Origin: an uncultured Lachnospiraceae bacterium
GTDB lineage: Bacteria > Bacillota > Clostridia > Lachnospirales > Lachnospiraceae
Direction: 5' to 3'
Assembly (NCBI GenBank): GCA_949051815.1
Contig: CARQVR010000041.1
Coordinates: 1-28,009, forward strand
Length of the DNA stretch: 28,009 bases
The notes under the pieces were generated by a model that was not told the DNA's origin, made no database searches, and saw nothing but the letters and a program-made list of their open reading frames with translations. Positions 6,802 through 12,876 of this stretch are shown one piece after another; position 1 is the first letter of the stretch, and the number at the start of each line of letters is the position of its first letter. Both the position numbers and the translations under genes were made by a program.

Positions 6802-7794
6802 TTACACCCTCCCTCTTCTTTTTGAAATCGCTTCCGCATAGCTGCTTAAGTCCGCCTCGTTTGCGGTATTGATCCGGTCCACATACGATTCCGGTATCGC
6901 CTGAAACCCTTTTGCGCCGCCGCAGACTGCCGTCGCCATAGCGCCAATGGTGTCCGTATCGCCGCCCAGGTTGGCGCACATCAGCGCGCACCTTTTCACG
7001 TCGAAGCTGTAGTAAGCGATGGCCAGCGCCGCCGGCACGGATTCCGACGTATTGACGCCCGCTCCCACCAGATTGTAGAGCATTTCCAGAAACGTCTCCT
7101 CGTCGTCTGCGTATGCCTGCGCCATCCTGACGCCGAACCTTGTCCTCGCCCCCAGAGACGGACTGACCGTGGACGCGCCGAGGGACAGCGCATATGCCTC
7201 CACCGAGAGGGCGTCCTCAATCATGCGCTCCCGGTCCCCGTAAGTGACCGCCGACGCCACCGCCATGGCGATCATCGCCGCTCCCGCGATCGTCACATCG
7301 CTGGTGTGCGTCACCTGTGATACCGCCGCCACATACCTGCACAGCGCTTCCCCCTGATCCGGTGTAAAAAGCGCCCCAACCGGTGCGATTCTCATGGCTG
7401 CGCCGTTGGAAACCGCCTCATCCGAAAATTCCCTCGCGCTCCTTCCCTCTTCGAAAAGTTTCAGTGCGACCTTGGAAGTGGGGCCGAGAATATTATTTTC
7501 AAAGGCGTTCTCCTTTTTCGCCCACTCCAAAATATGCTGTGCTATATTCTGACCGGAGGGAACGAAATCCGTCTCCATCAGGCTGTCCAGTATCGCCAGC
7601 GCCTGCCCCGTATCATCCGTAAACTGCCCCGCCTTATACTGGTAGGATATCACGTTTTCCGGACACCCGTCTAGAAAATCCGTGATATCGCCATAGTGCG
7701 CCTTCACCCGCTTTCTGCTCCAAAGCTCCGGCGGCATCCCCATGGCATCCCCAATCGCCATTCCGTATAAAACCCCCAACACTTTTTCATTCAT
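6802..7794 (-). CDS. ADP-ribosylglycohydrolase-family protein
   Basis: A 330-residue protein of the ARH/DraG fold, whose members cleave ADP-ribose or related N- or O-glycosidic bonds with a dinuclear magnesium centre. Metal-binding motifs are intact in order: GMAIGDAMGMPPE (11-23), GQFTDDTGQALAILDSL, HTSDVTIAGAA, and GGDTDTIGAMATAVCGG near the C-terminus. I start at 7794 (MNEKVLG), which has AAAGGAG 10 nt upstream; the frame's earlier ATG at 7821 lies before that ribosome site. It is the first gene of an ARH-PfkB pair, with PnuC next. Together with the kinase this suggests turnover of an ADP-ribosyl or nucleoside-like small molecule, although reversal of protein ADP-ribosylation cannot be excluded. 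No ADP-ribosyltransferase is visible in the window. Confidence 0.9.
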   Translation of the reverse strand: MNEKVLGVLYGMAIGDAMGMPPELWSRKRVKAHYGDITDFLDGCPENVISYQYKAGQFTDDTGQALAILDSLMETDFVPSGQNIAQHILEWAKKENAFENNILGPTSKVALKLFEEGRSAREFSDEAVSNGAAMRIAPVGALFTPDQGEALCRYVAAVSQVTHTSDVTIAGAAMIAMAVASAVTYGDRERMIEDALSVEAYALSLGASTVSPSLGARTRFGVRMAQAYADDEETFLEMLYNLVGAGVNTSESVPAALAIAYYSFDVKRCALMCANLGGDTDTIGAMATAVCGGAKGFQAIPESYVDRINTANEADLSSYAEAISKRRGRV

Positions 7795-7819
7795 ATCGCA
7801 ATATCTCCTTTCACTTATC

Positions 7820-7848
7820 ATAATAAGTTATTATATTTGTTATATCAA
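7820..7848 (-). promoter_or_regulatory. Promoter of the ARH-PfkB genes with overlapping palindromic operator
   Basis: On the minus strand a TTGATA -35 box (7843-7848) is followed after 17 nt by a TATTAT -10 box (7820-7825). The palindrome TAATAAGTTATTA (7821-7833, six-base arms around a central G) covers the -10 region, a typical place for a repressor operator. The divergent GntR protein is the natural candidate to bind it. Confidence 0.65.
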
Positions 7849-7999
7849 GTTGGTATTTTGGCAAAACTGACGACTGCGTTTTTGTACAGTATTCACAAAA
7901 CACCCGCTTTCTGCTTCCATTTACTGGTTATCTTTCACACTTCCTCACATTGCCCCATCCAATCTCCTTCTGTTCCGGGCAGATTCTTCCTCCTTAAGG

Positions 8000-8028
8000 T
8001 TTACTTTCCTCCCCATTTCTCATATAAT
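8000..8028 (+). promoter_or_regulatory. Probable promoter of the GntR regulator gene
   Basis: TTTACT (8000-8005), a 17-nt spacer and a perfect TATAAT (8023-8028) precede the regulator by ~100 nt. A short stem GGAC/GTCC follows in the leader. The rest of the 339-nt divergent gap (7849-7999) shows nothing I recognise. Confidence 0.6.
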
Positions 8029-8133
8029 TTAGACGGACAGGGTTGTCCCTTAAAGTCTCCATACAGATGTGATAAACCGGTCCGAATCAGATATTTTCCA
8101 AAACACAGACGAGTATACGGGAGTATTTCAGAC

Positions 8134-8874
8134 ATGGATCAAAACACAGAAAAACGCCTGCCCAAATATGCTGTTATCGAACAGGATTTTGCAGAAAAGA
8201 TAGATTCCGGCGAGCTGCCGGGCGGTTCAGCGCTTCCAAGCGAGTCTGACCTGATGGAGCTGTATCAGGTGAGCCGTGTCACCGCGCGGCGTGCCATTGA
8301 CGAGCTCTATCATCACGGATATATCGAAAAAATGCAGGGAAAGCGCACCCGTGTCAAAGGCCGCGCTCCCCTGCAGGAACTTACCTCCGTTTACAGTTAT
8401 ACCGAAGAAATCCTGCGGCACGGCATGACGCCAGGCCGCAAGGTTATCACCGCGCAGATCCGGATCTGCACGCAGGAGGAATGCGCGCTGCTAAAACTTC
8501 CAAAAGCCGATCCTGTCTTTCACATGGAGCGCATTTACTATGCGGATGGTCTTCCGCTGTGCTTTACGCAGACGACTCTCCCCTATCGGATTTTTCAGGA
8601 CATTGAGTCCTGCGATTTTAAAGAACAGTCCCTGTACCATGTTCTGGAGACAGACTACGGCGTCTCCATCACCAATACGTCTCTCAAATTAAAAGCGGTT
8701 TCCAGTCCGGGAAGCGTGGCACGATATCTGGATGTGGATGACAGTACCCCCCTGCTTCACTCCACCGGCCTGACTTACGGAATCTGTCAGGACGCGGAAA
8801 TCCCCATAGAGGTTTTTACCTCCTACTATCTCACTACCCGCTTCGAGTATACGCTGGTGCAAAAGAGAAGGTAG
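8134..8874 (+). CDS. GntR-family (HutC/UTRA) transcriptional regulator
   Basis: A 246-residue regulator. Residues ~10-75 form the GntR winged helix-turn-helix (LPKYAVIEQDFAEKID, ALPSESDLMELYQVSRVTARRAIDEL). Residues ~90-240 match the UTRA ligand-binding fold of the HutC subgroup, including PVFHMERIYYADGLPLCF and IPIEVFTSYY. UTRA domains sense small molecules such as sugars, phosphosugars or histidine breakdown products. The true start is the ATG at 8134, with GGGAG 10 nt upstream; the frame is open back to 7837, but that part does not resemble the family. It is divergent from the ARH-PfkB genes, so it probably represses them and responds to their substrate or product. Its stop directly abuts the convergent hydrolase gene. 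Confidence 0.88.
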   Translation: MDQNTEKRLPKYAVIEQDFAEKIDSGELPGGSALPSESDLMELYQVSRVTARRAIDELYHHGYIEKMQGKRTRVKGRAPLQELTSVYSYTEEILRHGMTPGRKVITAQIRICTQEECALLKLPKADPVFHMERIYYADGLPLCFTQTTLPYRIFQDIESCDFKEQSLYHVLETDYGVSITNTSLKLKAVSSPGSVARYLDVDDSTPLLHSTGLTYGICQDAEIPIEVFTSYYLTTRFEYTLVQKRR

Positions 8875-9615
8875 TTATTCATGAATAAAGTACAACGCCA
8901 TGGCCTCCATCCGCCTGTTTCCAGCCTCCGAAAAACCGTGGGACTCACCCTGAAATATTTCCAGTCTGGCATCAGCATATTTCCCGGACGCCCATGCCGA
9001 ATATTCCAGACTCACAACGTCATCCTCTGTCCCGTGCATCAAAAGAACGCGTCCGCCGAATTTCCCGATCCGTTCTTTTATGCGGAAATCACGGATTGTC
9101 TCAAAAAACCGATGCCCCAATACCATATCCCACAAAGTCACTTTTTCCGGAATATCCTCCGCCTTTTCAAAACGTGCATTCCAGTTATCCGCAATGCAAA
9201 AAGCCGGATATAATAAAATAAGGCCCCGGATCTCCCCGCCTCTCTCCTCCGCTGCCAGCGCCGAAATCATACCGCCCTGGCTGGCGCCAAACAGATAAAT
9301 ACGGCTGTCGTCCACCCATGGCCATTTCTTCACTTCATCTATGACGGCAAGAAGGTCTTCCTTCTCCGTAAACAGTGTCATTTCCGTAGTCGGAAAGTCG
9401 CTGTCATCCCGCGTACTTCCGCCGCAAAATGTAAAACAGACCGCTGCGGTTCCGCTCCCGGCAAAGTATTCCGCCGAAACCGCAAAATCCGTCTTATGCC
9501 CGTTATACCCATGACTGAATATCACCAGCGGAACACATTCTTCTCCATCCGGCTTATAATACACCGCGTCAACTGTTCTGTTATGATGTGTTATCCTTAT
9601 GCTTTCGCTCTGCAC
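8875..9615 (-). CDS. Alpha/beta hydrolase, cinnamoyl/feruloyl-esterase-like
   Basis: A 246-residue single-domain serine hydrolase without signal peptide. The oxyanion-hole strand VIFSHGYNGH (31-40), the nucleophile elbow GASQGG (Ser112), the acid in HGTEDD (Asp198) and the His of ESHGF (His226) give a complete triad. Overall it resembles cytosolic cinnamoyl/feruloyl esterases and dienelactone-hydrolase relatives common in Butyrivibrio-type gut bacteria; that substrate guess is inference. Translation starts with GTG at 9615, supported by AAGGAAGGGG ~8 nt upstream. The gene ends exactly where the convergent GntR gene ends, with zero intergenic bases. It follows the methyltransferase on the same strand with a 36-nt gap, so co-transcription is likely. 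Confidence 0.83.
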   Translation of the reverse strand: MQSESIRITHHNRTVDAVYYKPDGEECVPLVIFSHGYNGHKTDFAVSAEYFAGSGTAAVCFTFCGGSTRDDSDFPTTEMTLFTEKEDLLAVIDEVKKWPWVDDSRIYLFGASQGGMISALAAEERGGEIRGLILLYPAFCIADNWNARFEKAEDIPEKVTLWDMVLGHRFFETIRDFRIKERIGKFGGRVLLMHGTEDDVVSLEYSAWASGKYADARLEIFQGESHGFSEAGNRRMEAMALYFIHE

Positions 9616-9651
9616 TTTGTTATCCCCTTCCTTAAATGTAAATCATGATCC

Positions 9652-10257
9652 CTATCCTTCCCGCTTGGTAATCACAGCCACCGCACAGGGCATTCTCCCG
9701 TCAATAACAGAGAAGGAGACATTCTCATACCCTGCGTCCGCAAAAAACTGCCGGTAAGACGGCATATCATACTGCCTCTTAAAATTTGCGCCAGCTATTT
9801 CCAGCAGACGAACCGCTTTCTTATTCACGCCCTCCGACGCGTTGATATAAGTCGGGACGATCATTTTGCCGCCCGGCTTGCAGACCCGCTCAAGCTCTTT
9901 CAAAGCGGCACAAGGGTCGTCCAGCAGATGAATGACATTCCCCGCGACGACCTTATCAAATCTGTTATCGCGGCATCTCAGATGCGTCATGTCCGCACGC
10001 CTTACTTTGACATTGTCAAAGGCGCGGCATTTTTCTGCCGTCTGTCTCAGCATCCCTGCGGAAAAGTCCGTTGCAATGAGTTTCCGGCATTTGGGAGCAA
10101 TGTATGTGCTGATTGCGCCGGTCCCGCAGGCGCACTCTAACACCACGTCTCCCGGTCCGATTTCCTCTGCCACTTTTTGGCCAAGCCCCCGGTACACTTT
10201 TCCGTTATAAACCGTTTCAAACAAATCATATAATCCTGACACGTTATCCCAAAACAT
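9652..10257 (-). CDS. Class I SAM-dependent methyltransferase (UbiE-like)
   Basis: A 201-residue methyltransferase of the Methyltransf_11/UbiE type. Motif I, VLECACGTGAIS (residues ~39-51), binds S-adenosylmethionine. The acidic end of beta-2 is IATDFSAGML, motif II-like RADMTHL follows, and the motif IV region VAGNVIHLLDD and LKELERVCKPGGKMIV complete the fold. The acceptor is unknown. I start at 10257 (MFWDNVSGLYD), the usual N-terminus of the family, with GAGG 5 nt upstream; the frame's extension to 10320 has no family likeness. Its own promoter is visible at 10374-10402. It probably forms a two-gene unit with the downstream esterase-like hydrolase. Confidence 0.85.
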   Translation of the reverse strand: MFWDNVSGLYDLFETVYNGKVYRGLGQKVAEEIGPGDVVLECACGTGAISTYIAPKCRKLIATDFSAGMLRQTAEKCRAFDNVKVRRADMTHLRCRDNRFDKVVAGNVIHLLDDPCAALKELERVCKPGGKMIVPTYINASEGVNKKAVRLLEIAGANFKRQYDMPSYRQFFADAGYENVSFSVIDGRMPCAVAVITKREG

Positions 10258-10373
10258 ATATGCCTCAAACCTTCCTTTTCCTCGTCTCTGCCTTGTCCAC
10301 GGAAAACCGCCTCCCCGCACCTGCTTTTCTATTTCTGCTGCGCCATAAAATGTTCCTTCACCAGGCTAACTGT

Positions 10374-10402
10374 ATATTAACACCACACTTATGTATTGTA
10401 AA
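10374..10402 (-). promoter_or_regulatory. Promoter of the methyltransferase-hydrolase unit
   Basis: On the minus strand TTTACA (10397-10402), a 17-nt spacer and TAATAT (10374-10379) form a good sigma-A promoter. Transcription would begin near 10367, giving a ~110-nt leader in which I see no clear structure. Confidence 0.65.
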
Positions 10403-10455
10403 TGGGGCGGACTTTTTTCTGCAATACCTATTACCTTCTGCCATTCCTGTAATAT

Positions 10456-10484
10456 TTGAAGTCTTTTTCCGGTTATGCTATGAT
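10456..10484 (+). promoter_or_regulatory. Promoter of the TlpA-CXXC-polyferredoxin operon
   Basis: TTGAAG (10456-10461), a 17-nt spacer and TATGAT (10479-10484) lie ~60 nt before the lipoprotein start. The divergent methyltransferase promoter is ~54 nt away, so the two units could share regulation. Confidence 0.65.
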
Positions 10485-10543
10485 AGACATACTGCCGGAA
10501 ACACAACAGACCGCAGTATACCATTTTAACTATGGAGGTAACA

Positions 10544-11179
10544 ATGAACAGAAAAGACAATCCCATAAAAAAATACGCAGCCCTGTGCGGCATCCTGCTT
10601 CCTGTGGCGATGATGGCAGGCTGTGCAGGCACAGCAGACGGCAGCAGCGCCGGAACGGACTCTGCCTTATCTTCCCCCGCCGCCAAAAGCGACACCCCGG
10701 AAAGCGCTGACACTGCGGACACGCAGGCGCAGCAGACGGACACAGCCGCTTTTCCTGCCTTTAGCGCGACAGATCTGGACGGCAATACGGTCACCGAAAG
10801 CATTTTTACGGAAAAGGATCTGACCGTGCTCAATATCTGGGGCACCTTCTGCGGTCCCTGTATCGGAGAAATGCCAGAGCTTGGCGGGTGGGCAGCGGAA
10901 ATGCCCGACAATGTGCAGATCGTCGGCCTTATCATTGATATCAACGGGGAGGAAGACACGGAGCACCGCGATCTGGCGGTTGAAATAACGGAAAAGGCAG
11001 GCGCCGGGTTCACCAATCTGATCGCCAACATGGACTTTGCACCGGTCCTGAAAGATGTGGTCGGCGTACCCACTACCCTCTTTATCGACGGGGAAGGCAA
11101 TATCGTGGGCGACCCGATTGTGGGCGCAAACGTGGACGGCTACAAGACCTTCGTGGAGGATTACCTGAATGGGCAGTAA
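10544..11179 (+). CDS. TlpA/ResA-like thioredoxin-fold lipoprotein
   Basis: A 211-residue extracytoplasmic redox protein. A basic N-terminus and hydrophobic stretch end in the lipobox VAMMAGC (lipidated Cys27). An Ala/Ser/Thr-rich linker (~28-70) follows, then a TlpA-type thioredoxin domain. The active site is WGTFCGPC (Cys103, Cys106) followed by EMPEL, with the cis-Pro loop VVGVPTTLFID. Such proteins reduce or shuffle disulfides on the outer face of the membrane. The start is the ATG at 10544, whose GGAGG lies inside a frame extension to 10532. The stop overlaps the next gene by 11 nt. The operon with a CXXC micro-protein and a membrane ferredoxin suggests a transmembrane electron chain that reduces this domain. 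Confidence 0.9.
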   Translation: MNRKDNPIKKYAALCGILLPVAMMAGCAGTADGSSAGTDSALSSPAAKSDTPESADTADTQAQQTDTAAFPAFSATDLDGNTVTESIFTEKDLTVLNIWGTFCGPCIGEMPELGGWAAEMPDNVQIVGLIIDINGEEDTEHRDLAVEITEKAGAGFTNLIANMDFAPVLKDVVGVPTTLFIDGEGNIVGDPIVGANVDGYKTFVEDYLNGQ

Positions 11180-11315
11180 AACCAGAATATGGGCGCGGGC
11201 AGCGTGTCTTATAACCGCCTGCGCCTTTCTCATCTATGGCTTCATGCGCGGCGAGGCCGGCGTCGTTTTGAATAAAGCGGTCAATATCTGTCTGGAATGT
11301 ATCGGGCTTGGATAA
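11169..11315 (+). CDS. CD1871A-type CXXC micro-protein (48 aa)
   Basis: A 48-residue gene nested at the end of the TlpA-like gene (11-nt overlap). It has a basic start (GSKTRIWARA), one hydrophobic segment (~12-25, CLITACAFLIYGF), then RGEAGVVLNKAVNICLECIGLG with a CxxC pair at Cys41 and Cys44. From memory this matches the 'CD1871A family CXXC motif-containing protein' of Clostridia, small membrane proteins with the ending NICLECIG. These commonly lie between a TlpA-like protein and a 4Fe-4S protein, exactly the context here. A role as a redox relay between the cytoplasmic-side polyferredoxin and the outer thioredoxin domain is plausible but unproven. It has no separate ribosome site and is probably translated by coupling. 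Confidence 0.85.
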   Translation: MGSKTRIWARAACLITACAFLIYGFMRGEAGVVLNKAVNICLECIGLG

Positions 11316-11380
11316 AGCGCCGCACCACGAAACGCGGCATTCCGGCCATGTATCTTCGCGCAAATTTTTCAATCGTGAGA

Positions 11381-11437
11381 TTTGTGTCTGCGCATTGCCT
11401 GACACAAACCCGGTTATGCGCAAAAACATGCGCAGAA
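11381..11437 (+). repeat. Inverted repeats between the CXXC and polyferredoxin genes
   Basis: In the 134-nt gap, TTTGTGTC (11381-11388) pairs perfectly with GACACAAA (11401-11408) around a 12-nt loop, followed by two close copies of ATGCGCA (starting near 11416 and 11428). There is no T-run, so this is not a terminator. It may set the relative expression or mRNA stability of the downstream gene. Confidence 0.5.
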
Positions 11438-11449
11438 ATGGAGTAAAAT

Positions 11450-12304
11450 ATGAGAATCACATATGCAATCAGGCGCAAACTCCTGCAGATCATCGCCCTT
11501 GGCTGCTCCAACGCGCATCTTCTGAACTTTAAGGGCGGGAAAATATACACGGGAAAGTGGAAGCAGTTCTGCAATCCGGGACTCAACTGCTACTCCTGTC
11601 CGGCGGCGGGCTTTGCCTGCCCCATCGGCGCCATGCAGGCGGTAAACGGTTCCATGCAGTTTTCTTTCAGCTTTTATGTGACGGGGCTGCTTCTGGCTTT
11701 CGGCGTGCTGCTTGGCCGGGCGGTCTGCGGGTGGCTTTGTCCTTTCGGCCTGCTGCAAGAGCTGATCCACAAAATCCCTTCTCCAAAATACCATCTGAAA
11801 AAGGGATTCCTGTATGTAAAATATGTCGTCCTGGTAGTCTTTGTCCTGATTCTGCCCATAGCCGTCACCGACTACATGGGCATGGGCAAACCGGCTTTCT
11901 GCCAGTATATCTGTCCGGCAGGGACGTTGGAGGGCGGCCTCTTTCTTCTCGCCGCACACGAAAATCTCAGAAACGCCGTCGGCGCACTGTTTGGCCTGAA
12001 AGCGGCAATACTGGTCCTGACACTCATCGGCTGTGTGTTTATTTACCGTTTTTTCTGCCGGACCCTCTGTCCCCTGGGTGCAATATACGGACTGTTCAAC
12101 AGAATCAGCCTGTTTCATCTGGAAGTGGACAGCCACAAATGCATCGGCTGCGGAAAATGCCACGCGGTCTGCGGGATGGAAGTGGATCCCGTAAAGGCGC
12201 CGGACTCAGCCGAATGTATCCGATGCGGCGCTTGCGCAGATGCCTGTCCGACAGGCGCTGTCTGCCTTGGATTTTCGACAAAGCGCGGGAAAACTCTGAC
12301 ATAA
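11450..12304 (+). CDS. Membrane-bound 4Fe-4S polyferredoxin (NapH/CcoG-like)
   Basis: A 284-residue membrane iron-sulfur protein. Four membrane-associated CxxxCP-type motifs recur: CYSCPAAGFACPIGAM (47-62), GRAVCGWLCPFGLL (89-102), CQYICPAGTLEG (151-162) and CRTLCPLGAIYG (203-214). Hydrophobic segments lie at ~72-90, 123-140 and 184-202. Two classical ferredoxin sites close the protein: Cys231/234/237/241 and Cys256/259/262/266, the last followed by PTGA. This is the NapH/NosR/CcoG-type layout that passes electrons between cytoplasmic donors and a membrane partner. The start has GGAG 6 nt upstream. With the TlpA-like lipoprotein and CXXC micro-protein it likely forms a transmembrane reducing system. 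No catalytic oxidoreductase is nearby. Confidence 0.88.
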   Translation: MRITYAIRRKLLQIIALGCSNAHLLNFKGGKIYTGKWKQFCNPGLNCYSCPAAGFACPIGAMQAVNGSMQFSFSFYVTGLLLAFGVLLGRAVCGWLCPFGLLQELIHKIPSPKYHLKKGFLYVKYVVLVVFVLILPIAVTDYMGMGKPAFCQYICPAGTLEGGLFLLAAHENLRNAVGALFGLKAAILVLTLIGCVFIYRFFCRTLCPLGAIYGLFNRISLFHLEVDSHKCIGCGKCHAVCGMEVDPVKAPDSAECIRCGACADACPTGAVCLGFSTKRGKTLT

Positions 12305-12321
12305 CAGAATAGTTTTTCATC

Positions 12322-12364
12322 AAAAAAGAGGCTGTGCACGGTGTATATTCCCATTCACAGCCTC
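12322..12364 (-). terminator. Terminator of the GNAT gene, overlapping its last codons
   Basis: On the minus strand GAGGCTGTG (12356-12364, already inside the coding end and TGA) pairs with CACAGCCTC (12328-12336) around a 19-nt loop and is followed by TTTTTT. It ends the GNAT transcript. The same stem can weakly serve the convergent polyferredoxin transcript, which has only TTCT after it. Confidence 0.8.
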
Positions 12365-12849
12365 TTCTCCATCAAATAAAACCTGCCCATCCGCCAGTCT
12401 GCAACGCCTCTCCTCTCGTACCCGTGTCCCGTATAGAGAGCGTTGGCGGCAGGATTTTCACTGAACGCGTCAAGCCTTACCGCACCGATTCCCCGCTTTC
12501 TCATCTCCGCCTCAATATACGCAAGGGTCTGTCCCGCAACGCCCTTCCCCTGATGTCCCGGATGGACACACAGTCTATGCACGATGCAGTATGTCTGATC
12601 CCGATACTGCCAGTCGCCGTTTTCGTATTCCGGTTCACATGTCTGATTCACGGTGACGGTGACTGCCACTTCCCCGTCAACTGTCCCAACCAGAAGTCTA
12701 TTTTCCTTTAAATCGTTCAAAAAGTCTTCCTTAGCGGGATAGTATTTGTCCCACTGAAAAATCCTCTGCTCCTGCATGTGAAGGATGGCGGCGGCGACCA
12801 TTTCGCAGATCGCCTCTATATCCTCTTGTCTGGCTGGTCGAAACTCCAT
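12355..12849 (-). CDS. GNAT-family N-acetyltransferase
   Basis: A 164-residue GCN5-related acetyltransferase that moves acetyl from acetyl-CoA to an amine. The acetyl-CoA loop is VHPGHQGKGVAGQTL (95-109), with the R/QxxGxG/A signature as QGKGVAG. Conserved flanking parts are IVHRLCV (beta-4) and FSENPAANALYTGHGYERRG (motif B and C-terminal alpha/beta). The acceptor is not predictable. GGGAGAG lies before the ATG. It starts 27 nt after the GH13 gene on the same strand, so it may be the last gene of the sugar operon, possibly as a passenger. Confidence 0.88.
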   Translation of the reverse strand: MEFRPARQEDIEAICEMVAAAILHMQEQRIFQWDKYYPAKEDFLNDLKENRLLVGTVDGEVAVTVTVNQTCEPEYENGDWQYRDQTYCIVHRLCVHPGHQGKGVAGQTLAYIEAEMRKRGIGAVRLDAFSENPAANALYTGHGYERRGVADWRMGRFYLMEKRL

Positions 12850-12876
12850 TTTCTCTCCCGTTCTGACGTGCTTTTC

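Noticed and set aside
7837..8133. N-terminal 99-residue extension of the GntR protein
   Set aside because: The extension contains the regulator's own promoter (TATAAT at 8023) and has no likeness to the family; the ATG at 8134 has a ribosome site.
11281..11586. 101-codon minus-strand frame opposite the CXXC micro-protein and polyferredoxin start
   Set aside because: The plus strand carries two recognisable genes here; the frame has no ribosome site or motif.
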